A DNA stretch of 64,000 nucleotides. Origin: Natronosalvus hydrolyticus. GTDB lineage: Archaea; Halobacteriota; Halobacteria; Halobacteriales; Natrialbaceae. The translations under genes were made by a program, and so were the position numbers. Below the pieces are notes generated by a model that saw nothing but the letters and a program-made list of their open reading frames with translations, was not told the origin of the DNA and did not search any database. The DNA is taken from contig JAOPJZ010000007.1 of NCBI GenBank assembly GCA_025517525.1, positions 62,001 to 126,000 on the forward strand. Direction: 5' to 3'. This document shows, one piece after another, positions 16,380 to 24,823 of the stretch. Position 1 is the first letter of the stretch. The number at the start of each line of letters is the position of its first letter.

Positions 16380-17531
16380 TCAATCGAAGAAGCCGCCGGT
16401 TCGAGATCGAGCCCGTCGGCGGAGGCGTATTCTGTCACTGGTACCGCCGAAAAGCCGCCAGAAAACGACCAAGGGAGCTCCGATGACGGTGTTCACGGCG
16501 AGGTAGGGAACCCATGGGTGAACGACGTACAGCGAATCGATTATCCTCGGCGGCAGGACCAGCAGATACCGGTACTCGGTCATCGATTCGACGTGGTAGC
16601 CGGTGTCGTCGTCGGCGTGGAGGGTTACCGTCGAATTGGCCGACTGGTTAGCCGCCATTCTGTGTTGTTCGGGCTGCGTTTCGATACCGCCGCTGCGGGG
16701 CTCGAGGTAGGAAACGATCGGAACGATTCCGCCGTTGTGGACCGTATACTCGAACTCGTCGGTCTCGCCGACGGGGATGATTGTCGGATTCGCAGAGCCG
16801 CTCCCTTCGGTGCTGACGATGCCGTAGCTCTCGGTTCCCGCCGGCATGACCATCGCTGCAGTTGCGCCGGCACACAGAAGGACCACACACGCGATCAGGA
16901 GATAGCGTGAATCGATAACGCCCGAACGATCGCGTGAGCGTTCTCTCGAGGCCGACCGGTCGCGGTTTCCTTCCCCAGCCAGTAGACTCGCACCGAACAG
17001 TATCACGCCGCCGCCGAACAGGAGGTACGTCAGTTCCGTCGAGCCGAGCCGTTGCCAGCCGAAGATGCCGGCAATCGTCCCTTCGACGGTCTGCATCCCG
17101 TCCTGGAGCGCCATTACACCTGTTCCGAGGTGCGGGAGACGGACGACCTCGCCGTTGACCTGCAGTGCGACGGCCTTGACCTGGCCGTCCGTCACCGGCG
17201 GTTCGTTTCGACTCTGGTCGGTGAAGGGGTTGGCATCACCCTGTGTAATATACCCGTTTTCGTGGACGTCGACGACGCGGTGAGTTGTCGGCGCACCGCC
17301 GTGCAGTTCTTCGGCTTTGAACGTCACGACGTCGCCCTGTTCGACGTCTCCGGCGAGTGCGGCGGGGACGGCGACGAACCCGTCACCCGCCTCGAGCGTC
17401 GGTTCCATGCTTCCCGTTTCGACGTACGCGAGCAACACTGGCTGACCAAGGACGTAGCCCAAACCGAGCGATACCACTAAAACGACCAGCACGAACGCCA
17501 CGGTGTATTCGGCGAACCTCTTGAATCTCAT
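16380..17531 (-). CDS. SipW-type signal peptidase I with extra outside domain
   Basis: 383 residues from the ATG at 17531, directly after GGGGGGGACG. The N-terminal helix is about 11-30. The catalytic serine is Ser41 in TGSMEPTL. The general base is His84 in TTHRVVDV, not Lys, which puts it in the archaeal/ER/SipW class. YITQGDANPFTDQ supplies the conserved Asp (99 or 105). After two further helices (LTYLLFGGGVILFGASLLAG and LLIACVVLLCAGATAAMVM) the protein carries an extra outside beta domain (EFEYTVHNGGIVPI) and a last helix before a basic tail. Ordinary SipW-like enzymes end after the second or third helix, so the added domain is notable. It is expected to cut the signals of the DUF1102 proteins nearby (inference). 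Confidence 0.88.
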   Translation of the reverse strand: MRFKRFAEYTVAFVLVVLVVSLGLGYVLGQPVLLAYVETGSMEPTLEAGDGFVAVPAALAGDVEQGDVVTFKAEELHGGAPTTHRVVDVHENGYITQGDANPFTDQSRNEPPVTDGQVKAVALQVNGEVVRLPHLGTGVMALQDGMQTVEGTIAGIFGWQRLGSTELTYLLFGGGVILFGASLLAGEGNRDRSASRERSRDRSGVIDSRYLLIACVVLLCAGATAAMVMPAGTESYGIVSTEGSGSANPTIIPVGETDEFEYTVHNGGIVPIVSYLEPRSGGIETQPEQHRMAANQSANSTVTLHADDDTGYHVESMTEYRYLLVLPPRIIDSLYVVHPWVPYLAVNTVIGAPLVVFWRLFGGTSDRIRLRRRARSRTGGFFD

Positions 17532-17996
17532 CGTCCCCCCCCTATTTTGTGACGGTGGAAATCCGCCGCGCCGATCACTCGGTTTCGGTCGCGTCGGTTC
17601 GACCACCGTCAGTTACTGTTCCCCCCGCTCGAGTCGTTCACTCCCGAGTATTTTCTCGACCTAAAACGGACTCCTGCTTATGTATACTCACGTTGTACCT
17701 ACGTTCTGTTTCACCAACCGGAATCTCGGATTTTCACCCGGCTCGAGCATTCACTCGTAATTTCAGCGGGGGTAGATAGAGTGACAATGTCTGATTACCG
17801 TCACACTACGAAAGGTGAAGCATTGTCTATGGGTCCTCTCCCTGCTCGCTCATTGAGGAAAGGTGCTTTGCGGCTCGGTTACACTACAATACCAACAATC
17901 GTCCCCGACAGATCTCCGACGTCTCGAGCGATACTAATCGGTACTCGCAGTTCCCAGGGGTTGAGAACGGGCTCGTACAGTCTGTCCTGTATCGGC
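17532..17996. other. intergenic region with duplicated usp promoter
   Basis: Separates the signal-peptidase operon promoter from the permease 3' end. It holds the promoter-like segment described at 17911-17967 and no credible gene. Confidence 0.45.
17911..17967 (-). promoter_or_regulatory. solitary usp-type promoter, possible gene scar
   Basis: The minus strand here repeats about 45 bases of the usp upstream region (815-862) with about five differences, including ACCGATTAGTATCGCTCGAG. No usp frame follows. About ten bases later GATCTGTCGG appears, which matches the last codons of the usp gene at 372 (ATC TGT CGG, then stop) with one further mismatch at the stop. This fits a usp copy whose body was deleted, but the second match is short. 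Confidence 0.4.
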
Positions 17997-20369
17997 TCAT
18001 CCGAACAGTCGATCGAGTACCAGCCGCTGGACGAGTCCTTCCTGGCGCTTCCCGGCAGGTTGGACCATGACCGCGGTGACATCGACGACGTCGACGAGCC
18101 GGTCGCCGGGTCTACCAAAGAGCGCCCCGGAAAGCCCACGACGCTCGGTGCTAGTGACGAGGAGGTCTGCGGCGTTCGCAAACCGGGCAAGTGCTGCCAC
18201 GCGGTCGTCGCTGCGAAGGATTCGGGAATCTGCCGTCACAGTGAGTATCCGTCGGAGTTCGTCGTGGTACTCCTGTACGACCTGTTCGCGCCCTGAGGGT
18301 GCGTCTTCGGGGATTGTCTGTAACAGTGTGAGCGTGGCGCCGGTCTCCTCAGCGATGGCATCGGCGACCAGTAGTTTCTCCGGGTCGTACACACCCCGCT
18401 CAGTTGCGACGGCGATCTCCTCGACGCCGTCGAAGCCGCGGTCCTCGACGAGTAACACGCCACAGGGCGCGTTCCGCAACACGTGTTCGTTGACGCCTTC
18501 ACTGTACAGTTCGTGTAACTCCTCGACCCGTCGCTCGAGGACGATGAACGACTGGTCTTCGAACGAGGCAAACTCCACGATTGCGGGGCCGACGTCTTCG
18601 GTGGTGACGGTTCGGAAGTCGACCGGGGGGCTCCGTGGAGGTTCGGGACTGGTGGCGACGGCTTCGGCAGTCGAGGCTGCATCGTTACCCGCGAGAGTAA
18701 CCGTTTCGTCGGTGTCCTCACCCTGTCGGCCACCGTTCGCCACGGTCGTGTCACCCTCGACGTTCGGAGACAGGTGCGCTTTGCGTGCCCACTCGGGGGG
18801 TTCGTCGTGGCGGGAGGTGGTGTCACTGGCGGTGAACACGCGAGGTGGAACCTGTTTGAAGTTCGTGACCGTTACCGACCCCTCCCGAAGTGCCGACAGG
18901 TCCAATCCGATTCGAAGCATGTCGAGACGTGTCTCGACCGGTGTTTGCTCCGTAATCGCAACGAGCGTGTCGTACCGTCGTCCTTCCGCAAATAGCTCTC
19001 GAGTTCGCTCGAGGGCTGCCTCACCGACGTTCCGACGCACTTCTGTGCGGGCGGCTCCCTCTCGGTCGGTTCGCGGGCGAACGTACAGGTAAAAGTAAAT
19101 GATAGAAACCCCAGTGATGAGCGCTGCGCCGGCGAGTGGGACCGTACCGAGTTGGGTGAGGACCACGAAGCCACTCGCCATGCCGAACAGCTGCATCCAG
19201 GGGTAGAGCGGGGCGGTGAACGGGGGGCTGTAGTTGTCGATCGCTCCTTCGCGGAAGCCGATCAGTGCGAGGTTCACCAGGATGAAGACGATGATCTGAA
19301 ACGCGCTGCCGAACTTCGCCACCTGATCGATAGGGACGAAGACGACCAGCAAGACGATGATCGCACCCGAAACCGACACAGCGAGGACGGGCGTGTTATA
19401 CCGCTCACTGACGCGCTCGAAGGCTCCCGGTGCGAGTCCGTCCCGGGCCATGGCGAACGGGAATCGCGAGGCGGACAGCAGCCCTGCGTTCGCGGTCGAT
19501 GCCAGTGCCAACAGTGCGGCAAGCACGACTGAGACTGTCCCGGCCGTCCCCAGCGTTGCGTCTGCCGCCAGCGCCATGATGGCCCCCTCGCCGTCCGGCT
19601 GGAGGTCGCCGGCAGCGATCGCTGCGTCGATGTCGACGACGCCGATCGAGACGTAGACGACGGCCACGTAGAGGGCAGTAGTCAGAAGCAGCGAGCCGAT
19701 CATCGCTCGCGGGATCGTTTTTCCGGGGTCTTTGACCTCTTCGGCGACGGCGGCGATCTTGATAACGCCGGCATACGAAATGAACACGAGCGCGGTCGCG
19801 GCGATCAATCCGCCCGAGCCATAGTTGAACGCGCCGGCTGTGCGCTCGGGTGAGAGGTCCGGGAGGCCCCCGACGATGAACCATGCGAGTGCGACGAGCA
19901 TCACGCCGACTATCACGAACTGGAGGGTTCCCGCACTTTTTGTACTCACGATGTTGATGACGGTGAAGAGGATTGCGAGCGCGACGGCAATGACGAGGAT
20001 GTACTCCGTGAGCCAGGGGGCGATGAAGACGATATACGGCACGCCGCCGACGAGCGCCAACGCACCCTTGAAGGAGAGCATAAACCAGTTACCGACACCG
20101 GCGATGGTGCCGAGCAACGGACCCATACCGCGCTCGACGAACACGTACGAGCCACCGTCCTCGGGCATTGCGGTTGCCATCTCGGACGCCGAGAAGGCAG
20201 CCGGCAACACCAGCAACCCGGCGATGAGAAACGCCAGTACCACGGCCGGCCCGTCGACGGTGACGTACGCCACGCCGGGCAGAATAAAGATGCCAGATCC
20301 GACCATCGCGCCGATCGCGATAGCCATCGTCGATAACAATCCGAGGTCGCGTTTGAGTCCTGTGGGCAC
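17997..20369 (-). CDS. APC-superfamily amino-acid permease fused to Usp domains
   Basis: 790 residues from a GTG start. The first 430 residues form about twelve membrane helices beginning RDLGLLSTMAIAIGAMVGSGIF, the typical APC first helix with its GSGIF substrate motif, followed by PEDGGSYVFVERGMG. The remainder is cytoplasmic and contains two Usp-like halves. One starts at RYDTLVAITEQTP; the other contains GVEEIAVATERG, LTLLQTIPED and a final VDVTAVMVQP strand. Permease-Usp fusions of this sort are common in haloarchaea and are thought to couple uptake to energy state. The substrate is unknown. The solitary usp promoter downstream suggests that a separate usp gene once followed. Confidence 0.88.
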   Translation of the reverse strand: MPTGLKRDLGLLSTMAIAIGAMVGSGIFILPGVAYVTVDGPAVVLAFLIAGLLVLPAAFSASEMATAMPEDGGSYVFVERGMGPLLGTIAGVGNWFMLSFKGALALVGGVPYIVFIAPWLTEYILVIAVALAILFTVINIVSTKSAGTLQFVIVGVMLVALAWFIVGGLPDLSPERTAGAFNYGSGGLIAATALVFISYAGVIKIAAVAEEVKDPGKTIPRAMIGSLLLTTALYVAVVYVSIGVVDIDAAIAAGDLQPDGEGAIMALAADATLGTAGTVSVVLAALLALASTANAGLLSASRFPFAMARDGLAPGAFERVSERYNTPVLAVSVSGAIIVLLVVFVPIDQVAKFGSAFQIIVFILVNLALIGFREGAIDNYSPPFTAPLYPWMQLFGMASGFVVLTQLGTVPLAGAALITGVSIIYFYLYVRPRTDREGAARTEVRRNVGEAALERTRELFAEGRRYDTLVAITEQTPVETRLDMLRIGLDLSALREGSVTVTNFKQVPPRVFTASDTTSRHDEPPEWARKAHLSPNVEGDTTVANGGRQGEDTDETVTLAGNDAASTAEAVATSPEPPRSPPVDFRTVTTEDVGPAIVEFASFEDQSFIVLERRVEELHELYSEGVNEHVLRNAPCGVLLVEDRGFDGVEEIAVATERGVYDPEKLLVADAIAEETGATLTLLQTIPEDAPSGREQVVQEYHDELRRILTVTADSRILRSDDRVAALARFANAADLLVTSTERRGLSGALFGRPGDRLVDVVDVTAVMVQPAGKRQEGLVQRLVLDRLFG

Positions 20370-20550
20370 GGTTTTGAACCGATCGGACGACTGCGTCCGT
20401 ATCTAACTCTGCTAGCGATTGATCGAGTTAGACGGCTTGGCCTAACTGTGAAAAGTAATACAGGACTACCAGCGACGACCTGAACGTCGGATTCGTCGCA
20501 TCGAAACCCCCGTACCGTTTATCACCATCAGCGTTGTACAGGAGACGACT

Positions 20551-21177
20551 ATGGCGGGTGACCGTGACATCCGCGAGGCTGTTCTGTCCGGGGATACCTA
20601 CACGCGTGCAAAACTTTCGACCCGACAGGTGTTCCCGATATCGCTCCCCTGGCGGATACGGGCGTGTATTCTGACACTCCTCGTGACCGCCTTCGTCGCG
20701 CCAGCGACCGACGCACGCCGCGATCTTATCGGGTCGCTCGAGGGAGAGGTCGTCGCGGGCGGTGCGCTCGAACCGGCCTTCGCCCTGATCGCACTCGCAG
20801 GTGCGCTCGTCACGTTCGTGGCTGGCGTATTCCTGGTCGGACTCCAGTACTGGGCGGCGACCGGGGAACTCACGCTCGAGGAGGCAAAGCGACTCCTCTG
20901 GATTGAGGACGCGGCAACCCTGCTGGCGCTCTCTCCGGGTATCTCGTTCGTCTGGATCGGTGTGGGGCTGTCGGCGCTCGGTCTCTTCGCGCCGAAACTG
21001 GTAGCGGGGCTGTACACCCGAGGCGTGCGGATTTATATGACTGGTTCGGGTGTTGCGGCTGTCGACGTCTGGTATCCCTCGGTTATCGGTGTCGGATTGG
21101 CCGTAGTATTGACCAGTATGTGGTGGGAGGTCAGGGGGGCGGTCGCGGCGAGAGAAGTACTATCGAAGGCGAAATGA
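20551..21177 (+). CDS. four-helix membrane protein of unknown function
   Basis: 208 residues. After a 35-residue soluble start (RAKLSTRQVFPISLPWRIRA) there are about four hydrophobic segments: CILTLLVTAFVAP, LIALAGALVTFVAGVFLVGL, LLALSPGISFVWIGVGLSALGLF and VIGVGLAVVLTSMWWEV. A short cytoplasmic loop contains ELTLEEAKRLLWIEDAATL. The composition and the GC-rich third positions support a real gene. I do not recognise the family. The small membrane protein at 21206 follows 28 bases later on the same strand, so they may be co-transcribed ahead of the halorhodopsin gene. Confidence 0.68.
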   Translation: MAGDRDIREAVLSGDTYTRAKLSTRQVFPISLPWRIRACILTLLVTAFVAPATDARRDLIGSLEGEVVAGGALEPAFALIALAGALVTFVAGVFLVGLQYWAATGELTLEEAKRLLWIEDAATLLALSPGISFVWIGVGLSALGLFAPKLVAGLYTRGVRIYMTGSGVAAVDVWYPSVIGVGLAVVLTSMWWEVRGAVAAREVLSKAK

Positions 21178-21205
21178 TTACCACGACGCCATCTCATCAT
21201 TCTAC

Positions 21206-21409
21206 ATGGACGGATATGCCCGCTGGTTCGTCGAGCAAGAGCGCTTTTACCGACTGATGCTCGTCGCAATCGTTCTGTTCGGTGGAACGATCGCCGCTAC
21301 CGGGGCTGTCACCGCAAACGCCGTCTTACTCGGGTTGGGGGTATTTTGGATACTCGGTGGCGGGGCTCTCGTCGTCGTTCTCGCGAACCGTGATCCTGAA
21401 AGCGGGTGA
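21206..21409 (+). CDS. small two-helix membrane protein upstream of halorhodopsin
   Basis: 67 residues. A short amphipathic start (MDGYARWFVEQERFYR) is followed by two helices (LMLVAIVLFGGTIAATGAV and AVLLGLGVFWILGGGALVVVL) and an NRDPESG tail. It sits between the protein at 20551 and the halorhodopsin promoter. It could be an accessory membrane peptide, but nothing in the sequence shows a function. Confidence 0.62.
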   Translation: MDGYARWFVEQERFYRLMLVAIVLFGGTIAATGAVTANAVLLGLGVFWILGGGALVVVLANRDPESG

Positions 21410-21473
21410 TGCACTGGTTGGCTACTCTGATCCGGAGAATATGGCCGCTTCGAGCCTCATATTCGCCAAATAG

Positions 21474-21500
21474 CCATACCAGTATGGATGTTCGTTTAAG
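21474..21500 (+). promoter_or_regulatory. halorhodopsin promoter with perfect palindrome
   Basis: CCATACCAGTATGG at 21474-21487 has two perfect 6-base arms around CA. Seven bases later TTTAAG (21495-21500) is a plausible TATA box about 29 bases before the ATG at 21529. A dyad just upstream of a TATA box is where haloarchaeal activators bind. The regulator is not identified. Confidence 0.5.
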
Positions 21501-21528
21501 TTCATGAGGCTGGTGTTTTCAATTAGGC

Positions 21529-22398
21529 ATGTCATCACCAACTGCCCTCGCGTTCGGCCTCCAGCGCATCGCCCTCGAGAACGGGCTCACCCAGGCAGAG
21601 CTCTTCGAGTACGTCTTCGACGATACGGTACTTGCCCTGTCGTTCGTGCTCAACATCGCCCTCGCGGGCATCACGATCCTCGGGATCGCCTACCTTGGCC
21701 GGAATTTGACCGACCCTCGCGCGAAGATGATCGCCATCTCGCTCATGCTCATTTCGGTCGTCTCAATCTCGAGCTATTCCGGGCTCGCCTCTGGACTGAC
21801 ATTAAGTGTTATCGAGATGCCAAGCGGTCACCCCGCTGAGGGAACAATGACGGCCGGCGAAGACGGCGTCCTGACGATGTGGGGTCGGTACCTCACGTGG
21901 ACGTTCTCCACACCGTTCATCCTGATCGCCCTCGGGATGATCGCCGGTTCGAACTGGACGAAAATCCTCACCACCGTCGCGTTCACCATCGCCATGTGTG
22001 TCACCGGCCTGGCGGCCGCGCTGACCACCTCGAGTCTGGTCATGCGCTGGTGGTGGTTCGTGATCAGTTCGATCTTCTTCCTCGTCATCGTCTACGTCAT
22101 CCTCGTCGACTGGACGGCCGAGGCTGAAGCAACCGGCACTGGGGACCTGTTCAACACGCTCAAACTGCTCACCGTCGTCGGCTGGTTCGGCTACCCGATC
22201 CTGTGGGCACTCGGTGTCGAAGGGTTCGCTATCCTCGACGTGGCCATCACCTCGTGGGGCTACAGCGTCCTCGACATCATCACCAAGTACATCGTGACCT
22301 TCGTCGCGATGTTCTACGTGATCAAAGAACCCGACGCGATCACCGGCGGCGCAGAGTACGGCTCGAGCCGTCCCGGGTTCGCGCCGGCTGATGATTGA
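21529..22398 (+). CDS. hop: halorhodopsin, light-driven chloride pump
   Basis: 289 residues with seven helices. The third helix reads RYLTWTFSTPFILIAL (residues 120-135). The three pump positions equivalent to bacteriorhodopsin Asp85, Thr89 and Asp96 are therefore Thr123, Ser127 and Ala134: the TSA motif of halorhodopsins, not a proton pump. Lys253 in the last helix (DIITKYIVTF) is the retinal Schiff-base site. The B-C loop SVIEMPSGHPAEG matches the pharaonis-type proteins. The product imports chloride in light and helps keep osmotic balance. The retinal-forming genes crtY and blh follow on the same strand after a tandem repeat, and a palindromic promoter precedes the gene. Confidence 0.96.
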   Translation: MSSPTALAFGLQRIALENGLTQAELFEYVFDDTVLALSFVLNIALAGITILGIAYLGRNLTDPRAKMIAISLMLISVVSISSYSGLASGLTLSVIEMPSGHPAEGTMTAGEDGVLTMWGRYLTWTFSTPFILIALGMIAGSNWTKILTTVAFTIAMCVTGLAAALTTSSLVMRWWWFVISSIFFLVIVYVILVDWTAEAEATGTGDLFNTLKLLTVVGWFGYPILWALGVEGFAILDVAITSWGYSVLDIITKYIVTFVAMFYVIKEPDAITGGAEYGSSRPGFAPADD

Positions 22399-22542
22399 GC
22401 GGAAGTATTGTCCCAATGTTCCACCGAGTACAGACCCCGTGGCGGGTGCTCGGCGGTACATGACGACGATAGTCCATCTGCGGAGTGTGGACGCTCGAGG
22501 CTACTCGACTCACTCGAGGTGATCGAACGCTACTCGAGGGAA

Positions 22543-22662
22543 ACCGACACACACCGGACCGACACACACCGGACCGACACACACCGGACCGACACACACC
22601 GGACCGACACACATCGGACCGACACACATCGGACCGACACACATCGGACCGATACATACAGG
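22543..22662 (+). repeat. 15-bp tandem repeat, eight units
   Basis: Four copies of ACCGACACACACCGG are followed by three copies with one change (ACACATCGG) and one decayed unit (ACCGATACATACAGG), head to tail without spacers. It lies between halorhodopsin and crtY. The period is a multiple of three, but the surrounding frames are not gene-like, so this is probably non-coding. The block structure (4+3+1) suggests growth by slippage or unequal exchange. Confidence 0.9.
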
Positions 22663-22740
22663 AGACCCGTATCAGGCCCGCGTTGCACCTGCCGGAAAAC
22701 TCTCTCAAAAGGCACCCAACCCTGACACACCACTCACCCA

Positions 22741-23520
22741 ATGACTGCCCCACTCACGTATCTGCAGGTGCATCTGCTGCTCATCATCCCACCCATCCTC
22801 GTCCTCGGGTGGCTTGCCTACAGACGTGAGCGGGCCTGGTGGGGGCCAAGACCGCTTTCTGGGTTGGCTATCATGATCGTCCTTGCTGTCGTCTACACGA
22901 CACCGTGGACGAATCACCTCATCCCCGCTGACGTCTGGTGGTACGGCGAGGGGGCAGTCATCGCCAGAATCTGGTACACGCCAATCGAGGAGTACCTGTT
23001 TTTCATCCTCCAGCCGATCCTGACGGCGTTCTGGCTGTTCCAGATTCCGCGGGTCGACGATCGGTCGCTGTGGATCCCGACCCACCACCGCGTCGTTGGT
23101 GGGCTCGCGGGGCTCGCCATCTGCTCGGTTGGGATCGTTCTCACCCGTGGAACCTCGACGTACTATCTCGGGTGGCTTCTCGCCTGGGCCGGCCCGATAC
23201 TCGCCATCCAGTGGAGCTTCGGGATCACCTACCTCTGGGGGCTGCGCCGTCACTGGTTGCTCGCCGTCGGCGTGCCGACGCTGTACCTCTGGGCCGTCGA
23301 CTGGCTCGCTATCAGCCTCGGGGTCTGGGTCATTTCCGGCACCCATACCGTCGGACTCAGCCTGCTCGGACTCCCTATCGAGGAAGCGCTGTTTTTCCTC
23401 GTGACGAACGTCTTCCTCGTCCAGGGGATCGTCCTCTACCTGTGGCTGCTCGAGCGCGCCCACGAGGTACCGACGCTCGCAGCAGTGATTGACCGATCGG
23501 TTGATCCGAATGGCCGTTGA
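22741..23520 (+). CDS. crtY: lycopene beta-cyclase (CarR/CrtYcd-type)
   Basis: 259 residues, all membrane helices, in two homologous halves as in fused CrtYc-CrtYd cyclases. Each half has the signature: PIEEYLFF at 81-88 and PIEEALFF at 212-219. These carry the acidic pair thought to act in cyclisation. The enzyme closes the ends of lycopene to beta-carotene, the precursor of retinal. Its last codons overlap the start of blh by 11 bases, so the two are translated together. Confidence 0.93.
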   Translation: MTAPLTYLQVHLLLIIPPILVLGWLAYRRERAWWGPRPLSGLAIMIVLAVVYTTPWTNHLIPADVWWYGEGAVIARIWYTPIEEYLFFILQPILTAFWLFQIPRVDDRSLWIPTHHRVVGGLAGLAICSVGIVLTRGTSTYYLGWLLAWAGPILAIQWSFGITYLWGLRRHWLLAVGVPTLYLWAVDWLAISLGVWVISGTHTVGLSLLGLPIEEALFFLVTNVFLVQGIVLYLWLLERAHEVPTLAAVIDRSVDPNGR

Positions 23521-24592
23521 CCTGCCGAAAAACCGGGAGGGTCAAACCAATGGCGCTGGGACTACCTCCACCGTGAACGCGCGACAGCGAACTCGAGCGT
23601 GGGCCAGGCGGGGTGCCATAGCAACGGTTCTTGGGGGCGTCTTGCTCTCGAGTCTCGCCGTTGTGCTCTCCCTTCCGACCTGGATCCAGTTTCTCCCCTT
23701 TGGGATCAGTGTCGTCGTCCTCGGCCTTCCCCACGGCGCTGTCGATCACCTCGTTATCCCCAGGGCCCGCGGCGAGCACCCTCGATGGCGTTCGATGCTC
23801 GGCGTTGGCATACTCTATCTCCTCGTTGGCGGGGTCTACACCCTCCTGTGGCTCCTCGAACCGGCCGTCGCCTTTGGTGCGTTCATCCTCGTGACCGCTC
23901 TCCATTGGGGGCAGGGAGACGTCTATGCCCTTCGCGTCTTTGAGGAGACGACACACCTCGAGAATGGGTTCAATCGTGCCGCCACCCTCGCAGTCCGTGG
24001 CTCGATCCCGATGCTCGTTCCGCTCGTGGCCTTCCCTGGCGAGTACGAACGTGTGGCGACAGCCATCGTCGGTCTGGTCGATCCCAGCGCTGTGACCGCG
24101 CTCGAGCCGGCGTTTACGAGGACAGGTCGGCTCGTCGTCGCCTTCGGCCTCGGCACGTTGATTCTTGCTACGCTCGTGATGGGCTTTGTCCGCACCAACG
24201 GCGACCGACGACCGTGGTTCATCGACGCCGCCGAAACTATCGGCCTCGTCGGCTACTTCGCCCTTGTGCCACCTATCCTCGCCATCGGTCTGTACTTCTG
24301 TCTGTGGCACTCGTTGCGTCACATTCTTCGAACCATGTTGCTCGACCCCGTCGCTCGCGGGGCACTCGAGGATGGCGACAGTCGACGTGCCTGGCGTCGG
24401 TTCGCTCGCGACGCTACCCCGCTGACGCTGGGTGGGCTGGCCGTCATCGGGTTACTCGCGCTCGCCCTCCCGCAGGCACCGGGCGGCCTCGATGAAACCC
24501 TGGGGCTCTACCTGATCGGTATTGCCGTGTTGACACTCCCTCACGTGGTCGTAGTCGCGCTGCTCGATCGAATAGAGGGGGTCTGGCGCTGA
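23510..24592 (+). CDS. blh: beta-carotene 15,15'-dioxygenase, Brp/Blh family
   Basis: 360 residues from the ATG at 23510, which overlaps the crtY stop. The integral membrane protein contains PHGAVDH (74-80), ALHWGQGD in a middle helix and LWHSLRHI further on. These are the conserved His motifs that bind the iron of Brp/Blh oxygenases. It cleaves beta-carotene to two retinal molecules for halorhodopsin. The first 30 residues (Gly/Thr/Arg-rich) look dispensable. Confidence 0.93.
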   Translation: MAVDLPKNREGQTNGAGTTSTVNARQRTRAWARRGAIATVLGGVLLSSLAVVLSLPTWIQFLPFGISVVVLGLPHGAVDHLVIPRARGEHPRWRSMLGVGILYLLVGGVYTLLWLLEPAVAFGAFILVTALHWGQGDVYALRVFEETTHLENGFNRAATLAVRGSIPMLVPLVAFPGEYERVATAIVGLVDPSAVTALEPAFTRTGRLVVAFGLGTLILATLVMGFVRTNGDRRPWFIDAAETIGLVGYFALVPPILAIGLYFCLWHSLRHILRTMLLDPVARGALEDGDSRRAWRRFARDATPLTLGGLAVIGLLALALPQAPGGLDETLGLYLIGIAVLTLPHVVVVALLDRIEGVWR

Positions 24593-24823
24593 ACCATCCT
24601 GGAACTGGTGCGTACAAATTGTCGAAAATTTCGCCAGCTGAGACCACGACCGGTATTCCGAGTACGAACCCGTCGTACCCGACTCGAGCGAAGGGGTGAC
24701 GGCATGATGTTGTTGTGTGGTATTTGTTCCAATTTCCGTCAGGAACCACATAGAATCCGTTGTCGTCTCGGTACCGGCGACCGGACACGAGGACGACCGA
24801 ATTGGTGTCGTACGGACGTTTCG

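Noticed and set aside
21529..22398. Bacteriorhodopsin or sensory rhodopsin
   Set aside because: Thr123, Ser127 and Ala134 replace the proton-pump residues, and the B-C loop is halorhodopsin-like.
22543..22662. CRISPR array
   Set aside because: Units are 15 bases, contiguous, with no spacers and no cas genes near.
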